From assembly GCA_947629905.1 (NCBI GenBank), contig CANRFM010000001.1:99910-163909 (forward strand): a DNA stretch of 64,000 bases, in the 5' to 3' direction. A program made the translations under genes and the position numbers. Each line of letters starts with the position of its first letter. The first letter of the stretch is position 1. This document shows, in pieces, positions 1 to 8,780 of the stretch. The DNA is from an uncultured Clostridia bacterium. GTDB taxonomy: Bacteria > Bacillota > Clostridia > Oscillospirales > Ruminococcaceae. The notes under the pieces were generated by a model, which was not told where the DNA came from, made no database searches, and was given only the letters and a program-made list of their open reading frames with translations.

Positions 1-1
1 C

Positions 2-1345
2 TATCATTTTTACCGTGGCATGGGGCATATGACGCTTTCGCATTATTACACGATACCGTTTGCGGTGCTGTGTGCTTTGCTGATCGCAGAGGAGCAATTT
101 CAGGGCATCGCACCGGAACGCTTCTCCCGTGTGAAAAAACTGCTCCTGTACGGCGGCTGCGTGCTGTTGGGGTTCTCCAATGTGTACTATGCCTTTTTCG
201 GGCTGTTCTGCATGGGAATCGCCTTTCTGTACAAGCTTGTCTGCACTAAAAAGCTCTCCTGCCTGTGGAAAGAAGCTGTACCGCTGTATACGGTTCTGCT
301 CTGTGTGGGCATTTCCCTGCTCCCGAAAATAATTTACTCCCTGAAATATGGCAAAAATACACTTGCTGCCGTGCGTTCTGAGGTGGCAACGGAAATTTAT
401 GCGCTGCGCATCATTCAGATGCTCCTGCCGCCGGGCTATTCTGAAGCCGGCATACTGGCGAAGATCGCACAGCACTACAGCGCAGTCGGCATGGGTGTCA
501 ATGAAAATCAGGATGCCGCCTTAGGGCTGTTGGCAGCGGTGGGTTTCCTGATCGCCTGCCTGTGGGTGATTTTCCGCATCATGCAGAAAGACAAGACAGC
601 GGACACCCGGCAGCGGGAAAGGCTGAATCTGCTGTCGCTGCTCATCCTCTGTCTGGTGATGTACAGTGTCACAGGCGGCTTTTCCATGATTTTTTCCATG
701 CTGATCACACCGGAGATACGCTGTGTCAACCGTTCGAGCGTGGTGATCGCCTGTCTGAGTCTGTGTGTGCTGGCGATTGTGTCAGATGCCCTTTTCACGA
801 AGCTGAAAGGCAAAGGCAAGGCGGTCGGCTGTGCGGTCATGGCAGCTGCGTCCATATTTGTGGGGTATGCGGAAATTCTGTGGTATCCGCCGCACTGGCA
901 GGCTGCTGCCAAACAGACGGATGCTGTCCTGCAAAGTTTTTTTGCACAGGTCGAGGAAACTGCCGGGGAAAATGCCCTTATTTATGAATTGCCCTTCATG
1001 CAGTTCCCCGAAGTGCCGCCGATCAACGGCATGGCGGATTATCAGCCTGCAATCGGCTATCTCTATACGGACACCGTGCGCTGGAGCTATGGCGGTGTCA
1101 AGGGCAGAAATCCCTCTGCGGAGCAGCTTGCCATTGACGAGGGCATGAGCGAAGCCTTTTTACAGGGCATTCTGGATGCCGGATTCACAGGCGTGTATAT
1201 CGACACAAAGGGCTTTTCGGACGGCGGCGCTGCCGTCAATGCCTATTATACAGAGACACTGGGGTTGACACCCATTGTTTCCAGTGACGGATGGCTGTAT
1301 TACTATTCGCTGGACGAAAGCGTATTGCAGCGGGCAGGGGCGTGA
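2..1345 (+). CDS. Multi-pass membrane protein, 3' part (GT-C / YfhO-like), cut by window start
   Basis: The reading frame is open from base 2, so the N-terminus lies outside the window and only the last ~447 residues are seen. They hold several hydrophobic segments (around LLYGGCVLLGF, AFFGLFCMGIAFLYK, the LLSLLILCLVMYS region and an Ala/Val-rich helix), followed by a ~150-residue soluble C-terminal domain. This layout suits large envelope membrane proteins of the GT-C glycosyltransferase or YfhO type, but no catalytic motif is visible, so the function is inferred only from topology. GtrA follows 4 bases after the stop codon, which suggests a shared role in moving or adding lipid-linked sugars at the membrane. 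Confidence 0.6.
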   Translation, partial: YHFYRGMGHMTLSHYYTIPFAVLCALLIAEEQFQGIAPERFSRVKKLLLYGGCVLLGFSNVYYAFFGLFCMGIAFLYKLVCTKKLSCLWKEAVPLYTVLLCVGISLLPKIIYSLKYGKNTLAAVRSEVATEIYALRIIQMLLPPGYSEAGILAKIAQHYSAVGMGVNENQDAALGLLAAVGFLIACLWVIFRIMQKDKTADTRQRERLNLLSLLILCLVMYSVTGGFSMIFSMLITPEIRCVNRSSVVIACLSLCVLAIVSDALFTKLKGKGKAVGCAVMAAASIFVGYAEILWYPPHWQAAAKQTDAVLQSFFAQVEETAGENALIYELPFMQFPEVPPINGMADYQPAIGYLYTDTVRWSYGGVKGRNPSAEQLAIDEGMSEAFLQGILDAGFTGVYIDTKGFSDGGAAVNAYYTETLGLTPIVSSDGWLYYYSLDESVLQRAGA

Positions 1346-1349
1346 GAGA

Positions 1350-1820
1350 ATGATAGAGCATATCTGCCGGAAAGTCTGCACCTTGCTGCACCTTTCCCCC
1401 TCTGAAAAAGTACTGGAATCACTGGTGCAGTTCGTGAAATTCGGCTTGGTCGGCGTGAGCAATACTGTCATCAGCTATGTGCTGAATGTGCTCGTCCTGC
1501 TTGCCCTCAAGCCCTATGCGCTCTGGTGGGACTATATCGCCGGGAATCTGGTCGCCTTTTTCCTGAGCGTGCTGTGGTCGTACTACTGGAACAGCAAATT
1601 TGTCTTTACCCCCGAAGCCGGTGAACAGCGCAGCCACCTGAAAGCACTCCTGAAAACCTATATCTCCTACGGCTTTACGGGCATCATCCTGACCAATCTG
1701 CTATCGAGCCTGTGGATCTATCTTGGCGTGTCCAAAATGATCGCACCGCTGATCAACCTGATCGTCAGCGTACCTCTGAATTTCATACTGAACAAACTCT
1801 GGGCGTTCCGGAGCAAATAA
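1350..1820 (+). CDS. GtrA-family membrane protein
   Basis: A 156-residue GtrA-like protein. The domain starts at about residue 25 (QFVKFGLVGVSNT) and holds four predicted membrane helices, with the family signatures around AFFLSVLWSYYWNSKFVF and the C-terminal LNFILNKLWAF. GtrA proteins are thought to help flip polyprenyl-phosphate-linked sugars for cell-surface polysaccharides. The ATG at 1350 is preferred over upstream in-frame codons: it sits just after the previous stop, behind a purine-rich GGGGCGTGAGAG stretch, and gives the usual family length. It forms an operon with the upstream membrane protein and ends at a hairpin terminator. Confidence 0.85.
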   Translation: MIEHICRKVCTLLHLSPSEKVLESLVQFVKFGLVGVSNTVISYVLNVLVLLALKPYALWWDYIAGNLVAFFLSVLWSYYWNSKFVFTPEAGEQRSHLKALLKTYISYGFTGIILTNLLSSLWIYLGVSKMIAPLINLIVSVPLNFILNKLWAFRSK

Positions 1821-1824
1821 AATA

Positions 1825-1862
1825 AAGCCTTCTCTGCTGCCGCAGAAGAAGGCTTTTTCTGT
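1825..1862. terminator. Bidirectional intrinsic terminator
   Basis: The arms AAAGCCTTCT and AGAAGGCTTT flank a short GC loop and are followed by a T-run. It lies between the convergent gtrA-like and DHH genes and can serve both. Confidence 0.85.
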
Positions 1863-1867
1863 TCCCG

Positions 1868-2794
1868 TTACTGCCTGCCGTTGAGTTTGTCTAAAATAAC
1901 AGGCAGGTCGGTGTCTATCTTGTCATTGTCGATCTGACAAGTCCCGGCATTCGCATGACCGCCGCCGCCGTACTCAAGGCAAAGTGCGCCGATGTTGAAT
2001 TTGGAATTGCGGTTGATGATGGACTTGCCGATCATGACAGCCGTGTTCTGCTTGCGGAAACCCCACGCCACATGGACGGAGAGTTCCGTTTCCGGGTGCA
2101 TGGCGTAGACCATGAAGCGGTTGCCGGCGTAGATCGTCTCCTCGTTGCGCAGGTCGATGACTGCCACCTTGCCGTCAATGCGTGTAATGCGCTCGAGCTG
2201 TGCCTTGAACAGTTCCTGCTGTTCAAAGTAGAGATCCACACGCTCCTTGACATCCGGCAGTTCGAGCACCTCATCGATGCTGTGATCCACGCAGAATGTG
2301 ATCAGCTGCATCATCAGGTCATAGTTGGAAATGCGGAAATTGCGGAACCGCCCCAGTCCGGTACGGGCATCCATCAGGAAATTCATCAGCACCCAGCCAG
2401 TCGGATGCAAGATCTCCTCCTCCGTAAAGTCCGCACTGTCGCCCTTGTCCACAGCCTCCATGATCTCCGTGGAGACCCGCTTGAATGTATCCGCCCCGCC
2501 GTAATAGCGATAGACGACACGGGCAGCGGATTTAGCACTGCCGTCAATGAAGTACTTGTCCTTGTAAGCGGCTGCATTGTTGCGGAGCAGTTCGCTCTCG
2601 TGGTGGTCGAAAGCCAGTCCCACCCGTGGGTCAAACGGCAGATTGGTGGTGATGTCGTTTTCGGAAAGCTCCACCTTGCCGTCCTGCACGTCCTTGGGGT
2701 GCACGAATTTGATCTCGTCAATGATATTCAGCTCTTTGAGCAGCATGGCGCACACCAGTCCGTCAAAATCGCTCCTTGTTACCAGTCGTTTCAT
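1868..2794 (-). CDS. DHH-family phosphoesterase
   Basis: A 308-residue DHH phosphoesterase. The N-terminal DHH core has an RSDFDG metal-binding motif at residues 7-12 and FDHHE near residue 93. The C-terminal part contains a Gly-rich GGGGHANAG motif typical of DHHA1 domains. Members hydrolyse phosphodiester or phosphoanhydride bonds (polyphosphate, nanoRNA, cyclic dinucleotides) with Mn2+. The substrate cannot be told from sequence; the length and the GGGHxxA motif resemble exopolyphosphatase or NrnA-like proteins. It is transcribed alone from a sigma-A promoter at 2851-2879. It is distinct from the membrane DHH protein GdpP encoded at 8781-10724. Confidence 0.8.
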   Translation of the reverse strand: MKRLVTRSDFDGLVCAMLLKELNIIDEIKFVHPKDVQDGKVELSENDITTNLPFDPRVGLAFDHHESELLRNNAAAYKDKYFIDGSAKSAARVVYRYYGGADTFKRVSTEIMEAVDKGDSADFTEEEILHPTGWVLMNFLMDARTGLGRFRNFRISNYDLMMQLITFCVDHSIDEVLELPDVKERVDLYFEQQELFKAQLERITRIDGKVAVIDLRNEETIYAGNRFMVYAMHPETELSVHVAWGFRKQNTAVMIGKSIINRNSKFNIGALCLEYGGGGHANAGTCQIDNDKIDTDLPVILDKLNGRQ

Positions 2795-2850
2795 CTACAG
2801 ACCCTCCGTTATGTAAAGTAGCCGGTCATGCCGGAAATTGTTCTGATTCC

Positions 2851-2879
2851 ATTATAACACATATTTCTGAAAAATGCAA
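2851..2879 (-). promoter_or_regulatory. Sigma-A promoter of the DHH gene
   Basis: Read on the minus strand: TTGCAT, 17-bp spacer, TATAAT. Confidence 0.75.
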
Positions 2880-3066
2880 TACCCTACACAAGGATAATTC
2901 ACACAGTGCATTTCATACATTTACCAGTTGCAAAACCGGAAAATCTGCATAAACTATAAGCAGCAGAACATTGTGTTTGCCGGAAAGGGGGTGACACCCC
3001 CCCAAAGGGAGATGTCCTTGACTTGCCCCCTTCACATTCGGAAAGCACAAGACGCTGCTTTCCGAT
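2880..3066. other. Intergenic stretch, no gene seen
   Basis: No ORF with a ribosome site is visible. The only notable structure is a G/C palindrome at 2987-3001 (GGGGGTG-A-CACCCCC). It shares the AAGGG...GTGA and CCCCC pattern of the dispersed palindromes at 39579 and 44121, but the match is too short to claim homology. Confidence 0.5.
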
Positions 3067-3069
3067 AAA

Positions 3070-3098
3070 AGCCCGCTGCCGTCTTTCAGCAGCGGGCT
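3070..3098 (-). terminator. Intrinsic terminator after the zinc-ribbon gene
   Basis: Perfect 10-bp arms AGCCCGCTGC and GCAGCGGGCT; the adjoining A-run reads as a T-tract on the minus strand. Confidence 0.85.
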
Positions 3099-3105
3099 GT
3101 TTGTA

Positions 3106-3591
3106 TCATTCGTCTTTCAGGTACTCCCCCGGAACGGGATAGCCGTTTTCCGCCAAAAGCCGTGCATAGTCCGGGTCTTGCAGACGGGCGACAGATGCCT
3201 GCCGCTTCTTCTCATAAGCCCTTGCCACTCTGCCGGTCTTTACGCCAAGCACTTGCCACAATTCATACAATACCCCAAGCACGCTGCACGCAACCAAGAC
3301 CCACAGCACAGGATAATAGCTGTTTTCAAAGTAGAGCAGTGCCAGATTGAAACCCGCTGCCGCCAGTCCGAGCACAAGCAGAAGCCCTGCCCCTTTCAGC
3401 CATGGCAGCACGGAATGGACATTTTCCGGTTCGCTGTACAGAGCGATTTCGCTGTAACGGTCATCGAGATAAGTACCCCCGCACTTCTTGCAGGTACGCA
3501 GGGGACTGTCCTCGTACCTTGCCTGCGGATGCCCTCCCACAGCCTTGCCGCAGTGCGGACAGTAGCCGTGGGCGTGTTTGATTTTTTCCAT
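3106..3591 (-). CDS. Zinc-ribbon membrane protein of unknown function
   Basis: 161 residues. The N-terminus has two CxxC knuckles (CPHC at 11-14 and CKKC at 34-37) spaced as in a zinc ribbon. Two hydrophobic helices follow (around GAGLLLVLGLAAAGF and YYPVLWVLVACSVLGVLY), then a basic amphipathic tail. I do not recognise a named family. It lies just below ftsH but is separated from it by a terminator, so it may be expressed by readthrough. A strong terminator closes the unit. Confidence 0.7.
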   Translation of the reverse strand: MEKIKHAHGYCPHCGKAVGGHPQARYEDSPLRTCKKCGGTYLDDRYSEIALYSEPENVHSVLPWLKGAGLLLVLGLAAAGFNLALLYFENSYYPVLWVLVACSVLGVLYELWQVLGVKTGRVARAYEKKRQASVARLQDPDYARLLAENGYPVPGEYLKDE

Positions 3592-3611
3592 ATAATTCCT
3601 CCTGAAAAAGC

Positions 3612-3638
3612 AAGCCCCGCTTAGGAAAGTGGGGCTTC
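3612..3638 (-). terminator. Intrinsic terminator after ftsH
   Basis: Arms AAGCCCCGCTT and AAGTGGGGCTT, with one wobble, around a 5-nt loop. The A-rich flank reads as Ts on the minus strand. Confidence 0.75.
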
Positions 3639-3641
3639 ATT

Positions 3642-5570
3642 TTATTCTTCCGTGAAATCGTCCGTTTCTGTCGGTGCAGGGGCTTCTCCCTCACGCATAT
3701 CGGTCGTTTCCGGTGTTTCAGCCGGGGCAGTCTCTTCCGTCTGCTCCAGTTTCCCCTCCATCAGCAATGCAAAATCATCCCCGTCGATCTTTTCATGCTC
3801 CATCAGGTACTTCGCAACGGTGTGCAGCTTATCGGCGTGATCCGTGAGGATCTGCTCTGCCTTTGCATAGCCCTCCTCCACGAAGGCACGGATCTCCGCA
3901 TCGATCTCCGCAGCCACTTCATCCGAATAGTTCGGCGTACTGCTGAAATCCCGTCCGAGGAACGGTTCGCTCTGATCATGTCCGTAGACCACCGGACCGA
4001 GCTTTTCACTGAAACCAAAGCGTGTGATCATGCTCCGAGCCGTCGAAGTCGCACGCTCCAGATCATTCGATGCGCCCGTAGAAATATCGTCCAAAATCAG
4101 TTTCTCTGCCACACGTCCGCCGAGCAGGACAACAATTTCTTCCCGCATTTCCATCATGCTCCGGTAGGACTTGTCATGCTCCGGCAGCGACAGCGTATAG
4201 CCGCCCGCCATCCCTCTTGGAATGATCGAGATCTGGTGTACCTTGTCCTGATGCGGGCAGTAGTACGTGCAGACTGCGTGCCCTGCTTCATGGTAAGCCG
4301 TCAGGCGTATTTCCCGTTCGGTAACGACACGTGACTTCTTCTCCGGTCCTGCAATGACCTTGATCGTTGCTTCCTCGATGTCCTCATTGGTGATCGCCTT
4401 GCGGTTCTTGCGGGCTGCCAACAGTGCTGCCTCATTGGCAAGATTGTCAAGGTCTGCCCCCGTAAAGCCGACCGTACCTTTGGCAATATTGGCAAGGTTG
4501 ACATCCGGTGCAAGGGGCTTGTTGGCGGTGTGGACTTTCAGGATCTCCTCCCGTCCCTTAATATCCGGATAGCCGACCACGATCTGCCGGTCAAACCGTC
4601 CCGGACGCAGCAAAGCCGGGTCAAGGATGTCTCTCCGGTTGGTAGCCGCAATAACGATGACGCTTTCCTTTCCGGTAAAGCCGTCCATCTCGACCAGTAA
4701 CTGGTTGAGGGTCTGCTCCCGTTCGTCATGTCCGCCGCCTAAACCGGCACCTCGATGCCGTCCTACGGCATCGATCTCGTCAATGAAGATGATCGACGGC
4801 GCATTGCGCTTTGCCGTCTCAAACAGATCCCGCACACGGGAAGCGCCGACACCGACAAACATCTCCACGAAATCCGAACCGGAGATCGGGTAGAACGGAC
4901 AGCCTGCCTCCCCGGCAACTGCCCTTGCGAGCAAAGTCTTACCAGTACCGGGCGGTCCGAGCAGCAGCACGCCCCGTGGGATACGTGCGCCCAAGTCAGC
5001 GTATTTCTTCGGGTTCTTGAGGAAGTCCACGACTTCTGCCATCTCAAATTTTTCTTCCTCCGCCCCGGCAACATCCGCAAAGGTCGCCTTCTTGCCGGAG
5101 GGCTGGCTCTTGATATTGGCACGCCCGAAATTGCTGTACCGTCCGCCGCCTGCCTGTCGCATCATGAAGATGAACAGCGCAATGCCCATGATCATGATGA
5201 TAAACGTCGGCACATAGGTGATCAGCCACGAATTGTCCCGGATTTTATAGTAGTCCTGATCGAGCGGATGTTCTGGGTTTGCCTTGTTGTAGTCCAGACG
5301 GTAGTTCTCCGTCTCTTCGAGGAATTTCCCCACATTCGGCACGCTGTATTCGATCTCTGTTTCGTCCTTGAGTTTCAGTTTCAGTTCACCCGTCCCCAGA
5401 TCGAGCGTATATGCCGTGACCTCTAAATCATCGAAATGCTCCATGATCTCCGAGTAGGTATATTCCGGCTCTTTCACATTCATCCGGGGAATCCAGTAGG
5501 CAAAGAGAAAAATGAATATCGCTGCGATCAGCAGATAAATGACGATACCCCTGCTTCTTTTCGGTGTCAA
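3642..5570 (-). CDS. ftsH: ATP-dependent zinc metalloprotease FtsH
   Basis: Membrane-anchored AAA+ protease that degrades misassembled membrane proteins and regulatory factors. Residue numbers are approximate: first transmembrane helix 8-25, extracytoplasmic domain, second helix 115-137, Walker A GPPGTGKT near 205, Walker B IIFIDE near 260, second region of homology with RPGRFDR near 325, and the zinc site HEAGH near 427. The tail is acidic and Pro/Thr-rich. A GTG at 5579 abuts the AAGGAG sequence and would have no spacer, so a TTG at 5570, seven bases after AAGGAG, is the more likely start. It is the last gene of the RNase J operon; tilS lies 75 bases upstream. Confidence 0.95.
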   Translation of the reverse strand: MTPKRSRGIVIYLLIAAIFIFLFAYWIPRMNVKEPEYTYSEIMEHFDDLEVTAYTLDLGTGELKLKLKDETEIEYSVPNVGKFLEETENYRLDYNKANPEHPLDQDYYKIRDNSWLITYVPTFIIMIMGIALFIFMMRQAGGGRYSNFGRANIKSQPSGKKATFADVAGAEEEKFEMAEVVDFLKNPKKYADLGARIPRGVLLLGPPGTGKTLLARAVAGEAGCPFYPISGSDFVEMFVGVGASRVRDLFETAKRNAPSIIFIDEIDAVGRHRGAGLGGGHDEREQTLNQLLVEMDGFTGKESVIVIAATNRRDILDPALLRPGRFDRQIVVGYPDIKGREEILKVHTANKPLAPDVNLANIAKGTVGFTGADLDNLANEAALLAARKNRKAITNEDIEEATIKVIAGPEKKSRVVTEREIRLTAYHEAGHAVCTYYCPHQDKVHQISIIPRGMAGGYTLSLPEHDKSYRSMMEMREEIVVLLGGRVAEKLILDDISTGASNDLERATSTARSMITRFGFSEKLGPVVYGHDQSEPFLGRDFSSTPNYSDEVAAEIDAEIRAFVEEGYAKAEQILTDHADKLHTVAKYLMEHEKIDGDDFALLMEGKLEQTEETAPAETPETTDMREGEAPAPTETDDFTEE

Positions 5571-5645
5571 ACGATCCACTCCTTTTCATGTATGATACGG
5601 GCTGTCCATTTATAATACAACGCCCTTGTGAAATTGGGATGTTCT

Positions 5646-6977
5646 TTACGTGTCCGTCCGGTGAACAGTCAGCAGCAGCATCCGCTGTGTCTGTTCCGTC
5701 ACCGCTGCCCGTGCCGCTGCTCCGAGTCCCTCGACCCACAGCAGCCCCTCCGCATCGGAGAGAAAATGCACAGCAGCCCGCTTTTCCGGGGCGACCTGTT
5801 CCTGTAACCATTTTTTGACAGTTACATGATGTTTCCGCCCGGCAAGCTGAATACGCAGTCCGGGTACTCTGCCATGCAGCCCGGCATACCCTTTTATTAT
5901 ATCATAATCGAGAGCAGAATCTGTGAACATTGTGTAAACACTTGAGAATTTTTTCACATTTTTCCTTAAAATCAACTCTGCTTCCACAAAACAGCCGGGG
6001 AAAATCTGATTTTTTCCCAATTGCAGCTTGCAATACGGTGTTTCTTCCGGTTTTACCCGCAGAAAAAGCACATCCCTACTCACACAGACACGGGGCATCC
6101 CCCGGACGAGTTCCGCACTGCCGCCCGTTTCGAGCAGGTGTGCCACGGTGAAGATCTGCACCCGGCTGACCGGGTAGCCATTTTCTTCCAGAAATTGTGC
6201 AATACACCGGAGCTGCAATGCCGGCTGCACCCCCGAAAGCCCTTTCAGCGAACCGTCCGCCTGCCGCAGCCGTGCATAGGTTTCCGCCGTCAATTGTTCG
6301 AGCAGTGTTTCATCGAGCCGCAGCAGTTCCGCCGTCTGTGCGGCGTGTACGGCAGCCGCCGGATTGACCGCTTTCAGGACAGGAACGGCATGGTGCCGCA
6401 GCGCATTGCGGGCATAGCGGTCTGTGAGGTTAGAGGAATCCGTTACATAGTCTGCCCCGATCTCCCGGAGATACGCTTCAATTTCCGCACGGGTAACAGA
6501 AAGCAGCGGACGCAGATACCGCTCCCGCACCCCCGGAATACCGCAAAGCCCTTTCAGACCCGTCCCCCGGGATAGCCGCAGGAGCAGCGTTTCCAACTGA
6601 TCGTCCGCTGTGTGTGCTGTAGCCGTATAGCCCGGTATTTCCGCAAAAACGGCATACCGGAGATCCCTTGCGGCAGTCTCCTCCGAGCTGCCGTCCTGCA
6701 TCTGCCTTGCCTTCACATCGACCGGAATTACCGTCAGCGGCACACCGAGTGTTTCGCAGAGCCTGCGGCAGAAAGTTTCATCCCGAAAACTTTCCTCTCC
6801 CCGCAGCTGATGCTGCACGTGTACCGCCGCAATTGTCAGCCCGTAAGCTTCCCGCACGGACAGCAGGCAGTACAGCAGACAAACGCTGTCCGCCCCGCCG
6901 GAAAGCGCAGCCGTGACCGAAACGTCCCGGATCTCCTGCTCTGCAAAAAAGCGGCTAACGGCTTCAGGTGGGTTCAC
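5646..6977 (-). CDS. tilS: tRNA(Ile)-lysidine synthetase TilS
   Basis: Modifies C34 of the CAU-anticodon tRNA-Ile to lysidine, using ATP and lysine. The N-terminal PP-loop motif SGGADSV (residues 25-31) marks the ATP pyrophosphatase fold. The sequence continues with TAHTADDQLET, the GLCGI segment and the C-terminal TilS domain; 443 residues is normal for the family. The start is GTG at 6977, seven bases after a GGAG. It overlaps the end of dnaB by 14 bases, implying translational coupling. tilS just upstream of ftsH is a common Firmicute arrangement. Confidence 0.93.
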   Translation of the reverse strand: MNPPEAVSRFFAEQEIRDVSVTAALSGGADSVCLLYCLLSVREAYGLTIAAVHVQHQLRGEESFRDETFCRRLCETLGVPLTVIPVDVKARQMQDGSSEETAARDLRYAVFAEIPGYTATAHTADDQLETLLLRLSRGTGLKGLCGIPGVRERYLRPLLSVTRAEIEAYLREIGADYVTDSSNLTDRYARNALRHHAVPVLKAVNPAAAVHAAQTAELLRLDETLLEQLTAETYARLRQADGSLKGLSGVQPALQLRCIAQFLEENGYPVSRVQIFTVAHLLETGGSAELVRGMPRVCVSRDVLFLRVKPEETPYCKLQLGKNQIFPGCFVEAELILRKNVKKFSSVYTMFTDSALDYDIIKGYAGLHGRVPGLRIQLAGRKHHVTVKKWLQEQVAPEKRAAVHFLSDAEGLLWVEGLGAAARAAVTEQTQRMLLLTVHRTDT

Positions 6978-8310
6978 TTCTGTGCTCCGCTGTGGTAAAG
7001 CGTGTAAACTGCCCGTCCCAGTTCAGGAAAACCGTTCCCGTTTCTCCGTGGCGGTTTTTGGCAACGATGCATTCCGCCTCGTTCGGTTTCTGACTCTCCT
7101 TATGATAATACGCATCTCTGTACAGGAACAGAACAATGTCCGCATCCTGCTCGATAGAACCGGATTCACGCAGGTCGGAGAGCATCGGTCTCTTGTCTGT
7201 ACGGCTTTCCGGTCCACGGGAGAGCTGTGACAGCAGAATGACCGGCACATTGAGCCGTTTTGCCATGATCTTGAGCTGTCGTGTAATTTCACCGACGATC
7301 GTAACACGATTCTCCGTGCGCAAAGTCGTACCGATCAGACCAAGGTAGTCGATCACCACCAGCCCTAAATTCTTCATCCGCCGCAGTTTGGAATGGATCT
7401 GCTGCACGGTGATATTGGCTGTATCGTCGATATAGATCGGCATCCCTGCCAGATAGCTTGCACCGCTTGCCAGCCGTACCCAGTCATCTCCCGTCAGCCT
7501 GCCCGTGCGGAGTTTGTAGGAATCCACCTGAGAAGCACTGGACAGAAACCGGGCAGCAAGCTGTTCACGGGGCATTTCGAGCGAGAAAATGCACACCTGC
7601 TTGTCGGGATTATTTTTGGCAACATTCTGTGCAATATTCAGCGCAAAGGCAGTCTTTCCCATTGCCGGACGTGCGGCAATGAGGATCAGGTCGGAATTGT
7701 TCAGCCCCGAAGTTTTGGTGTCGAGGTACGAAAACCCCGAACTGATACCGACATACTTCTCCCGGTCAGGTCCGGCAAGCTGTCCGATGTGGATATACGT
7801 ATCGGAAATAATATCCTGTAACGGGATCAGCCCCGTTACATTCCGCCCCTGCCGGATGTCGTAGATCCGCTGTTCCGCTGCATCGAGCAGCAGCTGTGCA
7901 TCATTCTCACCGTTCTGAATATCCGCTAAAATTTCCCTTGCCGATTCTGCCAGCATACGGATATAGAATTTATTGAGCACAATGGCGCAGTAGCTGCCGA
8001 TGTTGGAAACTGCCGGCACCATCTGCACCAGATTACCCAGATAATTTCTGCCCTCTGCCGCCGTGGCAAAAATTTTGGCAGAGACCGCTTCATTGAGTAC
8101 CGTCACAATGTCGATCTTGCCGCCTGCCGCAAACATAGAAAGCATAATGCCGAACAGCGCCCGATGCTGGTCGATGAAGAAACACTCCGGTTTCAGTTCT
8201 TCCAGCACTACAGGCATGACCGTACTGGCTTGTATCATGCAAGCGCCAAGTACGGTCTGTTCTGCTTCTAAGCTGTAAGGCAGTTCCATATCATTGAATT
8301 CTGCTGCCAT
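6964..8310 (-). CDS. dnaB: Replicative DNA helicase DnaB
   Basis: Hexameric 5'-3' helicase of the replication fork (DnaC in Bacillus). The N-terminal DnaG-interacting domain begins with the classic SLEAEQTVLGA segment. The RecA-like motor domain has Walker A ARPAMGKTAF, Walker B around LVVIDYLGL, and the conserved SQLSRGPESR and LRESGSIEQDAD motifs. The length of 448 fits the family. It starts 9 bases after rplI, with its AAGGGGG ribosome site beginning at the rplI stop. The order rplI-dnaB is conserved across Firmicutes. Confidence 0.96.
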   Translation of the reverse strand: MAAEFNDMELPYSLEAEQTVLGACMIQASTVMPVVLEELKPECFFIDQHRALFGIMLSMFAAGGKIDIVTVLNEAVSAKIFATAAEGRNYLGNLVQMVPAVSNIGSYCAIVLNKFYIRMLAESAREILADIQNGENDAQLLLDAAEQRIYDIRQGRNVTGLIPLQDIISDTYIHIGQLAGPDREKYVGISSGFSYLDTKTSGLNNSDLILIAARPAMGKTAFALNIAQNVAKNNPDKQVCIFSLEMPREQLAARFLSSASQVDSYKLRTGRLTGDDWVRLASGASYLAGMPIYIDDTANITVQQIHSKLRRMKNLGLVVIDYLGLIGTTLRTENRVTIVGEITRQLKIMAKRLNVPVILLSQLSRGPESRTDKRPMLSDLRESGSIEQDADIVLFLYRDAYYHKESQKPNEAECIVAKNRHGETGTVFLNWDGQFTRFTTAEHRSEPT

Positions 8311-8319
8311 AGTACCCCC

Positions 8320-8766
8320 TTATTCCTCTGTGACTTCAATGGTAACAGAAGCGGCAATGCCCGCATACAGACGAATTTCAGCCGAAAAAGTCCCGAATGC
8401 CTTGATGTCGGACTTCAGGTTGATTTTTTTCTTCTCGATCTTGCAGCCGTACTGTGCTTCGATCGCCTGTGCGACCTGTGCAGCCGTCACCGACCCGAAC
8501 AGTCTGCCGCCCGTGCCGGCTTTCGCTTGGATCGTCACCTTTTTCCCGTCAAGCTTCTGCTTCATCTCCTGTGCATTTGCCTTTTCGGTGTCAATGCGGA
8601 ACTGTGCCGAGGACTGCTGTCCCTGTAAGCGGTTCAGATTTTCGGCAGTCGCCTCCACAGCGAGTTTCTTCGGCAGCAGCATATTGCGTGCATAGCCGTC
8701 AGCGACGTTCTTCATTTCGCCTTTTTTCGCAGTACCTTTGACATCTTGTAAGAAAATGACCTTCAT
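8320..8766 (-). CDS. rplI: 50S ribosomal protein L9
   Basis: 148 residues starting [11 protein letters not shown], the hallmark of L9, followed by the [13 protein letters not shown] rRNA-binding segment, the long central helix and a C-terminal domain. An ATG three codons upstream (8775) lies only a base or so from the AGAAAGG ribosome site, so the ATG at 8766, which also gives the canonical N-terminus, is chosen. It sits 14 bases after gdpP and 9 before dnaB in the same operon. Confidence 0.96.
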   Translation of the reverse strand: MKVIFLQDVKGTAKKGEMKNVADGYARNMLLPKKLAVEATAENLNRLQGQQSSAQFRIDTEKANAQEMKQKLDGKKVTIQAKAGTGGRLFGSVTAAQVAQAIEAQYGCKIEKKKINLKSDIKAFGTFSAEIRLYAGIAASVTIEVTEE

Positions 8767-8780
8767 GCTTCTCATCCTTT